A stretch of 64,000 nucleotides of DNA from Codonopsis lanceolata (taxonomy: Eukaryota; Streptophyta; Magnoliopsida; Asterales; Campanulaceae). Made by a program: the position numbers and the translations under genes. Within the stretch, counting starts at the first letter, position 1. Each line of letters begins with the position of its first letter. The DNA lies in the NCBI GenBank assembly GCA_013146195.2, contig CM028383.1, positions 20,235,642 to 20,299,641 on the forward strand. The letters are read 5' to 3'. Positions 1 through 9,862 of the stretch are shown piece after piece. Below the pieces are notes generated by a model. That model saw nothing but the letters and a program-made list of their open reading frames with translations. It was not told the DNA's origin and searched no databases.

Positions 1-1240
1 GTTCTAACAATTAGATGTGCAAGTGGACTTCCTTGTTTTATATTGCACGTTGAGTCTTCGTGAAAATTTAAAGGAATGAAATCTTGAATGACCAGTTCGA
101 CTGTTGGGTAATAAAAGAGATGCTATACCACTTGATGCTACATTCAACACTATTTCACCATTTGATCTCAAAGCAGCTGAAAACGTCTTCCACAAAAATG
201 TTTTTCCAATTCCACCACAACCATAGAGGAAATAAAGACCCCTATTACACTTTCAACATCATTCATGATTGTGCTATAAATATTTATTTGTTCGTCTGTA
301 CACAATTGTAACAACCGCTTGTGTTCGTGAGTCAAATAACTTCTATCATAGATTAGCTCATCACATATGAGTCGATTATTGAATATTGATGCATCAAAAT
401 TACTTGGACACGACATGACAGGGAAATCACATAAACTTTTGCCTATGCTTCGCAGTATTTTTTCAAGCTCCAGTAAAGTTAAATCTTGAATTTCTTCCTC
501 ACTCAATCGTAATCCTATTAAATTTATAACATATAAATAACTTGATTAGTGAAAAAATGATTAAAAAAAAATTAAAATGACAATTCATTACCTTCATGCC
601 TTAATAGACGCCTGTGTGTGTATACGATGTCATCTGACAAATACTGTAAACATGACTCCCATACAAACTCAGGTCGAGACATAGATCCTGACATCAACAA
701 AGTCGAAAAAAGACACCTTAAAGAATGAGCTGAGCCCCAGTGGTTAGCTTCCATAATTCCCTCAACATATTCCTTATCGTCATCCAATAAGCCAAATGCA
801 TAGCAAGCATATCTGAAAGAGTTATATTAAACCCCATTGACAAATTTGATGTCCTCAAAGCAAGTTGGTCCCCGCACTACATTCAAAAAAGTTCTTAAGT
901 AATACAATTCTCCTTGCCCAGGAGCAACATAAAAAATGCGACCTATAGTATCACCTTGTATTCTTGGACGCCACTCCCAAACAAAATTTTCAGGAAATTC
1001 TGCATATGTCAAATTCTTAGCATGATCATACTTCTTGTTTGCATCCATCCATGCTATAAACATACTTTGTCTTGCTGTTGGACGATTGAGAACTACATTA
1101 ATTTGATAATTTTCTGAAAATATTATGCTCTGCTCATTAGGAAGATGGAAAGACAACCGTACAACAAATATATCTCTGTAATGGATATCATAACCCAACA
1201 ATCTTCACACAGCCTCACAAGGTGATATATATCTACAATT
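1..1240 (-). pseudogene. Helitron Rep/helicase relic, helicase (C-terminal) side
   Basis: Decayed reading frames on the minus strand match the PIF1-type helicase half of plant Helitron transposases. From right to left they read RYISPCEAV, then a stop where the family has Trp, then GYDIHYRD and VRLSFHLPNEQ (827-1201), a linker (572-787), and a helicase block (1-506). A Walker A motif GCGGIGKT is encoded at about 199-222, followed by FLWKTFSAALRS and VLNVASSGIASLLLP. The frame shifts by one base just before Walker A, and other stops break the frame, so no functional protein is made. The left side runs off the window. The other half of the gene lies at 3313-4795; the two were separated by the LTR element at 1241-3312. 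Family assignment is confident; the exact subfamily is not known. Confidence 0.85.
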
Positions 1241-1489
1241 TGTTGAAGATATAGGCCCAAGAGGCCCAAACATTGTAAGCCCGATAGGGCATTAGTTTTT
1301 AGATAACTACTTGATATAATAGTTTTTTAATTTTCAATCAATTCAATCAATAATAAAATTAGTTTTTTTACTCCTTTCTCTCTCTTCATCTCACACACGC
1401 TCTCTTTTCTCTCTCCCCTCCGGCCACCACCGTCAATGGTGGTGGTCCGGCTACCCTCAACACATCTAAGCCATATACAGAATTTAACA
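1241..1489 (+). repeat. 5' LTR of the TRIM/LARD element
   Basis: 249-bp direct repeat starting TG and ending CA. It contains a GGCCCAAGAGGCCCAAAC motif, a CT-rich stretch and GGTGGTGG. It differs from the right copy at only a handful of sites visible by eye. Confidence 0.93.
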
Positions 1490-1502
1490 TGGTATCGGAG
1501 CC
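1490..1502 (+). other. Primer-binding site (initiator Met-tRNA)
   Basis: TGGTATCGGAGCC directly abuts the 5' LTR. It differs by one base from the common plant TGGTATCAGAGC primer site complementary to the 3' end of initiator Met-tRNA, and it fixes the element's orientation as plus. Confidence 0.88.
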
Positions 1503-3064
1503 TTGATTTTGATCCAATCTTCTTCAGCTAAATCTACTCTGATCGTTGTGAAAATCAATTGATTTGTCTCTGATTCCGATGACTCTTCGTTTTCGTCTTT
1601 TGTCGGTAAGCGGTCTAGGGCTTCGAACGACGATGAGGGAGTTCACTTCAAGAAGAAGATTCTCATCCGCCTCGAATCTGAATCAAGACCGCCGCCAGTG
1701 TTTGTCTCCTTCCAAGAAAGGTCTAGATCTTCGCGGTTGATGGGGACTTCATTCTGCGAATTCCCAATTCCGATCTCTCTAAATTCCTTCACACCCGCCT
1801 AGGGTATTTCTTGACTCTTTTAACTCGATCTTGGCACTAGAAGGAGGGTATTAACCTCCAACAACACATCATAATATAGATTGGAACTCTTCTCGGCATG
1901 TTCCTTCCCTTCGATGCGCGAGTGACGCGGATGCCGATATCTTACCCGTTTATTTCTGGATTGAAAACTGATCCAGCCAAGGATTTTGCAAACTTTTGCT
2001 GGATGAAGACGCTGGTGAGTGCCATAAAGGATTCACACGTTCTTGCACATATTATTGCTTTTACTCTAGTGCTCTGCCCCCCCTTCACAGATTCCTTTCA
2101 AATTGGGTTTCTATTTGACCTTATCAATTCTTAATTGAATTGGGTTTTCCATTTCATATTGTATCTTGATTTCTTGGAGGGAGAATTGGGGACTTCTATG
2201 ACGAAGAGTCCAGTTTATGTCTTTGGCTAATTGTAAATTAGTCCCTCATTCTACAATGACATCACTACTCTTACGTCGTTTCTGACAAAAAACCTCGAAC
2301 GGATCTGCTCCGTAGAACAACCTTGTAACCATCAGTCAAATAATCAACCGAAGGCGGCTCCGAATCGGAGCCGATTGTCTCCGTCGTAAATCTCTGCAAC
2401 CAAATCTTCTTGTTCAAGAACTCAAGAACAGTTACATCAGAATTGGTGGGCTTCTCTCTTGGATGGCAGAAACAATCAATTTGGTGATGCGTCAGCCCAA
2501 GTCAATTGTTCAATCTGGTGCTCAGTGCCTTGTTTGTAATGACGATTATTTCAAATGGGCTTGGAAGGATTGTGCCAAATTTGATATCAAGGAAACTGTA
2601 TAAATTTCTTTGAACTTCTTTGATTGACCAAAGTCAAATAATGACTTGGTTTTTCATATTTCTGTGTGGTCGGTATTCGTTCCATGTTTTCAGATTAAGG
2701 ATGTAATCTTTCGGACAGAAAAGTTCGATTTGGGATACTCCTTTTCTTCTTCTAGCCATTGATCGAGCAAGCTTTTCGGGGATTGGCTCCTGTTTGGGCT
2801 TCTCAACATCTACTTCAAGTGTTTCGAGGTGATCCGTTTGTGGGTTCCGATCAACTTACTTGAGATCTTATTAAAGATTGTTTCTATTTGGCCCGAGAGG
2901 TCCGGCCCATTGAGACATATTTGATTTACGCCCATAGAGATCCATTTTCCATAAAGACTCATTTGATTTGTATTGGTCCAAGAGGCCCGGCCCATTGAGG
3001 CTCATTTGTTTGCACCTCTCCAACTCGCACACTTCACAAAGTTGCGTGTACGAGTTGAGGGGAG

Positions 3065-3312
3065 TGTTGAAGATATAGGCCCAAGAGGCCCAAACATTGT
3101 AAGCCCAATAGGGCATTAGTCTTTAGATAAATACTTGATATAGTAGTTCTTTAATTTTCAATCAATTCAATCAATAATAAAATTAGTTTTTTACTCCTTT
3201 CTCTCTCTTCATCTCACGCACGCTCTCTCTTCTCTCTCACCTCCGGCCACCACTGTCAATGGTGGTGGTCCGGCTACCCTCAACACATCTAAGCCATATA
3301 CAGAATTTAACA
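3065..3312 (+). repeat. 3' LTR of the TRIM/LARD element
   Basis: 248-bp copy of the left LTR, preceded by a purine-rich tract (about 3056-3064) and followed by the second CAATT target-site copy. Confidence 0.93.
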
Positions 3313-4795
3313 CAATTCAAGTAGTTTTTGATCTCATCAACTCCATCCTTTTCTCTTTGATTATCACCATGGTGATAACATGTTGCAGTCACTCTATCAT
3401 GGCCTTTGTGGACATACTTGAAAAAATATTTGATTGATTTGAGATTCATTACACCATTCAATATTGATGTGAACACCATATTCCATCAATAGTGAACGAT
3501 TGTGAGGAACAACATATCTGTTGTCAAGATGTGCACCCTTAATGTTTACATTTCGTCCGTTATCACCACACGCTTGTAAATAGGATATCCATCTTCATCA
3601 ACAACTGTGATCTCAATTATTATTTTTTGGGAAATGTTTTGTGCAACGACCATCAGATATGCACGAAGAATTGGGTCTAACTTTACCACAAGGACCATGC
3701 ATCATCAAATCCTTAATAGCAGCATAATAATGCGGATCGATTGGACTCATCTGGAATTTCAGCAGAAACTATCTTATCAATACATTCGGGAGTGGGGCAA
3801 TTTGTATCATTTACCAACCAAAACAATATGTGTACATGTGGTAATCCGCGCATTTGAAACTCTATCGTATACATCGTTGTTTAAATTAAAGCACAACAAC
3901 GATTTAAAAAGTATTTCACCAAATAAAACAATCAATTTAGAGTATATAAAGAGAATATACAAATGTTGACAAAAGACATTATCTGCTTGTACAGTTCTAA
4001 ATATCTTTTTTTTTTCGTAGTTCTTTCTTAAGTAGATCTAGCTTCATTTTAAACACTTTACACATTAGATCAGGTCGATCTTCTGCCTTTAATCCCCTCG
4101 GCTCAAGAAATCAGACAATCTCTGGCCACTTTGGATTACAGGTAAATGTAATCAACAAATTAAGATATCCCTTGACTCTACATATCGCCATTACATCTTG
4201 ATAGTTTTGAATCATATATCGTGTACCACCAATGTAGCTAGATGATAGACAAATCATTTTCCCATGCGAAGAAGGATTCGTTTCGCCCTGAAAGAGTGCT
4301 TCAACCAAGCCTCAATATATTTCACATCTCAATTCTTTTTGGTAAGTCCTTATATATTTCAAACGCGCAGTCTTGACCATTGTGTACAGACTACGCATCA
4401 ACTAAAAATTGTTGAAACAATCTTTTGAAAAATAAGATATTTGCTGATTCTGAATCTCTTTCTTGTATTCGGTATGTGAAAAATTCTCTCATATTTAATT
4501 TATACCGTTCACGAGATTTGACAGAATCTGAGTCCCTAAGCAAAATATCTTCCCTATAACCATCTTGACCGTACAAAAATAACAAAAGATATTATAACCC
4601 CAAGTATGAGGGATGCAATTCAGTGATTCGATGTAAAAGACCACTACGGGTCTCAACAACAATATCTCTGTCATCATGAATAATTTCAAAATCACTTACG
4701 ATAAAAACTGCGACATTATTTTTTTCTGAAAGGTTGTAATTTCTCCCATCAAATTTTCGCATTCCAATTAGTTTGAGCCAAATTGGAGGATTCAT
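3313..4795 (-). pseudogene. Helitron Rep/helicase relic, N-terminal (Helitron_like_N) side
   Basis: Minus-strand fragments with the typical order of a plant Helitron Rep region: WLKLIGMRKFDGRNYNL (about 4790-4740), ITELHPSYLGL, then FLYGQDGYREDILLRDSDS and REFFTYRIQERDSE (4391-4585), FKRLFQQFLVDA, RYMIQNYQDVMAICR and LLITFTCNPKWPEI (4111-4308). Further left are RYVVPHNRSLLMEYGVHINIE and KSIKYFFKYVHKGHDRVT (3237-3530). These lie in different frames with many stops, so the gene is dead. Homology fades at about 4795, only some 90 bp upstream of the PPR start codon, so the very N-terminus and the element's 5' end are missing. It joins 1-1240 as one ancestral gene. Confidence 0.85.
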
Positions 4796-4887
4796 TTTAT
4801 GGATCGAGTCTCAAACTATCCATCTCATTTACAGGCAAAAAAACAACAACCACGTACGGTACTATCCTCTTACTTGCTAACACAACT

Positions 4888-7176
4888 ATGAAATCATCAC
4901 TCCCCACTGTCGCTAAACAATCGAACCTCCGCCACCGCCTTAAACCCCCAATCATCACCACCCATCCCTCCCTCCTCCGCTACTTCTCGGCAGAGAACGA
5001 CCAATTAACCCCTGATCCCGTCCATCCTCCACTTAAACAATCCTCCCTTGAAACCCAAATCCTAACCGAACTCAAAACCCACAACTGGACCACAAACACC
5101 AATCTCCACTCTCTCCTCTTCTCCTCCCCCACCTCTCTCCCTTCCCATTCCCTCCTCAAGATCGCGCGCTGCCTGGGCTCCACCACCGCCGCCCTCGCGT
5201 TCTTCAATTTCATTCGCCAAAATGCCCCCACCTCAATTGGAACTCACAATCTTTCTGCAGTATTCCAAGCTGCTCTCGAGCACGCAGCCCGCGAACAACC
5301 CAACTCCCCTGACAATATCTCGCAACTTCTTTCTGTGTCGAAAGACCTCAACCTTCCCCTCACAAGTATCTCCGCTAACCTCCTTATTAAGTACTTTGGT
5401 CGGACCGGAGAGGTCAGGAAATCGCTTCTTTTGTACAATGATCTCAACCCGGAAGCGAAGACCTTGCAAGTTAGAAAGGGTTTACTAGGTGTCTTACTAA
5501 GATCTGATTTAATTGATGATGCGCTCCAACTGCTCGACGAAATGCTTCAACCGGATACTAAGACCCCGCCTGACGAGAATGTTATGGACATTGTTTTCAA
5601 TTCGTTATTGAAGTGGAATTGGAGGAAGGCGGTGGTTAATGAGGAGAAAATTGCTGACTTGGTTTCGAAGTTCGGGGAACATGGTGTGTTTCCTAGTACA
5701 ATGTGGCTTACTGATATGATCAGAAAGTTTTGTGGGAGTGGTAATTGTGATAAGGCTTGGAATATTTTGCAGGATGTGATGAAGTCGGGTAAAGTTGAGG
5801 CTAACTCATGCAATGCACTCTTGTCTGGGTTGAGTAAAGCTCGTGAATATCAGAAGATAAATATGCTGTTGAGGCAGATGAAGGAGACAAATATTAAGCC
5901 GGATGTTGTAACTTTTGGTATTTTCCTTAATCATTTATGTAAGTTTCGGAGGGTGGATGAAGCTTTAGAGGTGTTTGAGAAGATGAAGGAAGGGACTGAC
6001 GGGATATGTATTAAACCGGACGCGGTCCTTTACAATACATTGATCGATGGATTTTGCAAAGTGGGGAGGCAAGAAGAAGGGTTGGCTTTAATGGAACAGA
6101 TGAAATTGGAGGTGAATTGCTTGCCTAATGCCAGTACTTATAATTGCTTGATTGATGGATTTTGCAAAGTTGGAGAAATTGACCGGGCTTGCGACCTATT
6201 TGATCAAATGAAGAAGGAGGGGATAGAGCCAAATGTTATAACCCTTAATTCGTTGGTTGATGGAATGTGTAAGAATGGAAGAGTTAGTAGTGCAGTGGAC
6301 TTCTTTGAAACAATGCAAGAAAAGGGTCTGAAAGGGAATGCAATTACTTACACCTCCTTGATTAATGCTTTCTGCCATGCCAATAATATTGAGAAAGCCG
6401 TGAGACTTTTTGATGAAATGCTTGCTTTTGGCTGTTATCCTGATGTACTCGTTTACTACACCTTGATTTCTGGTCTGGCGCAGGCTGGAAGATTGAATGA
6501 TGCTTGCATAATTGCTTCAAAGATGAAAGAAGCAGGGTTCTGCCTCGATGTAGTGAGCTACAATATTCTGATTGGTGGGTTTTGCAGGAAAAATAGAGTT
6601 GATAAGGCTGTTGAGATCCTTGAGGGTATGGAAAAGGCTGGAGTGAAGCCTGATGCTGTTACCTACAATACTTTGATTTCATATTTCAGCGAGCATCGTG
6701 ATTTCGAGACTGCACGTAAAATTATGAGACAGATGATTGACAACGGTCTTGTTCCTACAGTTGTTACTTTTGGGTCTCTAATACACGCATACTGTTTGAT
6801 TGGCAATCTTGACGAAGCAATGAAAATATTCCGGGAAATGGGATCAAGGGTCCCACCGAACACCATAATATATAACACATTGATTGATTCTCTCTGCAAG
6901 AATAATAAAATAGAACTTGCTCTTTCTCTGATGGATGATATGAGGCGCAAGGGAGTGAGACCTAATACGACCACATACAATGCCATGCTCAAAGGCCTTT
7001 GGGATAAGAATTGGTTGGGGAAGGCGTTTGAACTCATGGATCAAATGAATGACCAAGCTCTTAATCCTGACTATATTACCATGGAAATTCTTACTAACTG
7101 GTTTTCTGAAGTTGGTGAGCTCGGTAAGTTGAAGAGTTTTGTGCAAGGAGATCAGGTCTCTGCTTCTACTGCATAG
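4888..7176 (+). CDS. P-class pentatricopeptide repeat (PPR) protein, probably mitochondrial
   Basis: Intronless gene of 762 residues from ATG 4888 to TAG 7174-7176. The N-terminus (MKSSLPTVAKQSNLRHRLKP) is rich in Ser, Arg and Lys and poor in acidic residues, as in organelle-targeting peptides. An in-frame ATG at 4783 would add 35 residues, but it lies in Helitron-derived sequence, so 4888 is preferred. From about residue 300 to the end, tandem 35-residue repeats are clear, with cores such as NTLIDGFCKVG, NCLIDGFCKVGEIDRA, NSLVDGMCKNGRV and NTLISYFSEHRDFETA. I count ten or more. No E or DYW extension is present, so it belongs to the P class, whose members bind single-stranded organellar RNA and affect its processing, stability or translation. 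The sequence resembles the Arabidopsis At3g61520/At5g28460 group (recalled, not searched). Its RNA target cannot be inferred. The first 350 bases are unusually C-rich compared with the rest. Confidence 0.93.
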   Translation: MKSSLPTVAKQSNLRHRLKPPIITTHPSLLRYFSAENDQLTPDPVHPPLKQSSLETQILTELKTHNWTTNTNLHSLLFSSPTSLPSHSLLKIARCLGSTTAALAFFNFIRQNAPTSIGTHNLSAVFQAALEHAAREQPNSPDNISQLLSVSKDLNLPLTSISANLLIKYFGRTGEVRKSLLLYNDLNPEAKTLQVRKGLLGVLLRSDLIDDALQLLDEMLQPDTKTPPDENVMDIVFNSLLKWNWRKAVVNEEKIADLVSKFGEHGVFPSTMWLTDMIRKFCGSGNCDKAWNILQDVMKSGKVEANSCNALLSGLSKAREYQKINMLLRQMKETNIKPDVVTFGIFLNHLCKFRRVDEALEVFEKMKEGTDGICIKPDAVLYNTLIDGFCKVGRQEEGLALMEQMKLEVNCLPNASTYNCLIDGFCKVGEIDRACDLFDQMKKEGIEPNVITLNSLVDGMCKNGRVSSAVDFFETMQEKGLKGNAITYTSLINAFCHANNIEKAVRLFDEMLAFGCYPDVLVYYTLISGLAQAGRLNDACIIASKMKEAGFCLDVVSYNILIGGFCRKNRVDKAVEILEGMEKAGVKPDAVTYNTLISYFSEHRDFETARKIMRQMIDNGLVPTVVTFGSLIHAYCLIGNLDEAMKIFREMGSRVPPNTIIYNTLIDSLCKNNKIELALSLMDDMRRKGVRPNTTTYNAMLKGLWDKNWLGKAFELMDQMNDQALNPDYITMEILTNWFSEVGELGKLKSFVQGDQVSASTA

Positions 7177-8071
7177 AATGGTTGCTGAAAGGGAGGTATG
7201 GTCCTATTTTCTAATGTTATTAAAGCGCAATTGGCCAAATTGATTAGAGCATATTCACCAAATTATGTGGTTCCTGAGTTTTGTTCGCGGGTTCCTCTTT
7301 CTTGTTGGCCAATGGCTGGTAGTTATTATAGCATGGGATGACTAGTTGTTTAAGCTGTATTCATTAGACAATTATTGTTAGGTTTTGGCTGAATTTTTCA
7401 TAAAAAAGTTGTGAAAGTCCCTGTTCATTAGATGTTAGCCAAGAAAGTCTTATAAAATTGACCATTACTTTTTAACGGATTGTAGGTTCAATTTAGTTCT
7501 TTTGTTTCTAATTTTTGTTGTCCTGTTTGAACTCTTCTATTTATCGGTCTTAGTTTGTTGGCTGTATACTTTACTTTGTTACAAAACTCTTACGAATGGA
7601 AAGATCTATATTCGTTTATGACTTCTGGCATTTTGAATTTGTTGCAATTATACTCGTTGCAAGCCAAGTACGGTTCATCATAACTCTTCCTGTGACTGCA
7701 ACTAAAGGGAAGTAACTATCGCTGCACCCAAAATTTCGTTTGAAAGAAGAGACAAAAATAACTTCTGTCAAGTTCTTTTCGTCTCTCGTTTTTTTTTAAA
7801 AAACTTTCTTTAGCATTCCAGTTTGAAAATGGTATATTATCACTTTAATGCACTGTCTTTCTGTTTTTACGCAATTTTGGTTATGGGGTACTTCATGTAG
7901 CATTAGACCGTTTGTACAACTTTGATCACGCTTGAGCCTCATACACCGGGGAATTCTTCATTCTTGTTAGTTTGAAAAGAAAAAAAGAAATTCATGTCTG
8001 AAAATTGTAACATAGCGATACTGTTGTGAACAGATACTATTTTTATTTGTTCATGACTTCATATATGGTAA
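7177..8071. other. 3' flank of the PPR gene, non-coding
   Basis: T-rich sequence with no convincing reading frame. It probably includes the PPR 3' UTR. No repeat or transposon end was recognised. Confidence 0.5.
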
Positions 8072-8306
8072 CAAACCCATAACTGAGGACCTTTAATGAT
8101 GATTTCAATTTTAATTACCCATTCTAGCTACTTGAACGTGATATCATCATGAATAGGTAGTCCTTACAAAGGGTGGGATCTGACCCAGACCCACAGCCAA
8201 ACAGTGATAAAAGGGTTCTTAACCTTGGTATGATAACATCATAGTCAATTAGCTAGAATGGGTAAAATGAAAATGAAATCATTGAAAGTCTCTAGTTTGG
8301 GTTTAT
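8072..8306. mobile_element. Foldback MITE (family unclear)
   Basis: Imperfect inverted repeat of roughly 70 bases per arm. ACCCATAACTGAGGACC and TTACCCATTCTAGCTA on the left pair with TAGCTAGAATGGGTAA and GTCTCTAGTTTGGGTT on the right. The arms are separated by a GGGATCTGACCCAGACCC spacer. No clear target duplication was found, so the ends are approximate. Confidence 0.5.
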
Positions 8307-8891
8307 TCTTGTGTACACAAATGAATGAAAAACTGAGACCATAATTGGTAATGGTATTGCCATGTTGCAATTACTTTGTCATGAAACGATTTCTAACTTG
8401 AGTATCTTCATCCAAAAACTTGGAGAGGGCATCTCCACATTGAAAAACTTATCTAACATATACCAAATTGCAATATGGATAGCAAGAGCAATACGTAAAC
8501 CGAATCACACTAATCAAAGTTTGGCTCAAGCGAGGTGTCTGGTTAACGCTTCATTCGAGTTAGTTTCATAATTAAGACAAACAGCTCAAGCTAGCTTAGT
8601 AAGTTCATCAGAATTATGTTGTTTTGTTGAATGACGAATTACTCTAGCTTTATATTAACCCAGAAATGGGTTCGGGTCTACAAGTAAAAAAGTTGGATTC
8701 AACTAAGACTTATTTAACCAACATGAAATGATAATACAAGTATTGAGCACCAGCATCAAGCAAAACACATGCAAGTAAGTCATAATCATGAAGTGAACAT
8801 CAAATATCAAATTAGGTGAACAAAATATCATTATCAAAAAGTGCACATAAAATCATAGTACAAACTTTTTCCCTGTACAAGAATCATGTCC
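8307..8891. other. Intergenic, nothing recognised
   Basis: One short plus-strand open frame (8362-8571) has no recognisable motif. AT-rich spacer. Confidence 0.4.
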
Positions 8892-9165
8892 TAACTTCAC
8901 CCACCTTCCTCTTTTTTTTCTTAATTGTTTCCATTGGGTGTATAATAAGGATGAAGGTGATTAGGGCATTGTTTGAAAGATGACCAATCCGTTCTCCGGT
9001 AATTTGGTTTTATGGTTTCATCATTGTGTTAAGTGTTAACTTCACCCACCTTCCTCTTTTTTTTCTTAATTGTTTCCATTGGGTGTATAATAAGAATGAA
9101 GGTGATTAGGGCATCGTTTGAAAGATGACCAATCCATTCTCCGGTAATGTGGTTTTATGGTTTCA
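8892..9165 (+). repeat. Tandem duplication, 145-bp period
   Basis: Two 129-bp copies (8892-9020 and 9037-9165) beginning TAACTTCACCCACCTTCC and ending GGTTTTATGGTTTCA, separated by 16 bp. They differ at only a few positions, which indicates a recent local duplication. Confidence 0.9.
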
Positions 9166-9862
9166 ATATTATAAAAACTTGAGTAAGACCGTGTTACTGT
9201 AATATCCTCAATCTCACATCGAATAGATGTGAACTTGTATATAATTTATAAATTGACCACACACTACTACTGGATACCAACATCATATATGAACTTTTGA
9301 GTCGATTCAAGGTGCTACCTGCTTAGGTGGCTGGTGTGTGGACCGGAAGACAGTGACTTGGTGATGCTACTCTTTCCCCAAGTTCAAGACAGGGACAGAA
9401 TTCTAAGTGATGTCCCAACAATCAATCGATGCTCGAGAGCAACTCCAAATATCATGCCCAAGCCAAATCCAAATATTTAAAATTGGATAAAAAGGAAATT
9501 ATTCATGGATAAATAATTATTTAAACCATGATTATAAAGTAGCTATAAAAACAAAGGAATAAAGTCTTTTTTCCTCTACAAGACAGTTTATAATGGAGAA
9601 TTATACCCCCTACAATGTACAAGGGCATTGTAACTTGAAGATTCTTTTTCACCATTGTGAAAAGGGCTGATGATGCTAAAGAAAAACATTGACTTTCGCC
9701 AAAAACATTGTACATTCTCTAAAGTACTTGGTACAACTAACTTTTGCAACATACCTTGGTGTACCCCTTCTGTAAAAACAAATCTCTCCCCCTACCGGAC
9801 AAAAAGAAACATGGGAAGAAAAAAAAGTCAGATCACATGTCAGCCGTCACTTTCCGGTGAAG
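9166..9862. other. Intergenic, 3' side of the WRKY gene
   Basis: No coding evidence. At about 9210-9250 an ATCTCACATCG motif is followed by a TATATAATTTATAAA stretch, an arrangement often seen in plant LTR promoters, but no paired LTR was found. The right part should contain the WRKY 3' UTR, which is transcribed leftward. Confidence 0.4.

Larger units (their letters stand above)
1241..3312 (+). mobile_element. Non-autonomous LTR retrotransposon (TRIM/LARD-like) nested in Helitron gene
   Basis: Complete 2,072-bp element with two nearly identical LTRs (249 and 248 bp) that begin TGTTGAAGATAT and end ATTTAACA. The 5-bp target duplication CAATT sits at 1236-1240 and 3313-3317. A primer-binding site for initiator Met-tRNA follows the left LTR directly, and a short polypurine tract (GAGGGGAG) precedes the right LTR. 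The roughly 1.57-kb interior shows no gag, protease, integrase or reverse transcriptase, so it would need a partner for mobility. Near its right end a GGCCC-rich motif is repeated about 85 bp apart (about 2890 and 2975). The insertion cuts the Helitron reading frame between the residues DEIKNYLN and CRYISPCEAV. LTR similarity suggests fairly recent insertion. Confidence 0.92.

Noticed and set aside
4783..4887. Upstream in-frame ATG as the PPR start
   Set aside because: The 35 extra codons derive from Helitron-flank sequence and would displace the targeting-type N-terminus; ATG 4888 fits the family better.
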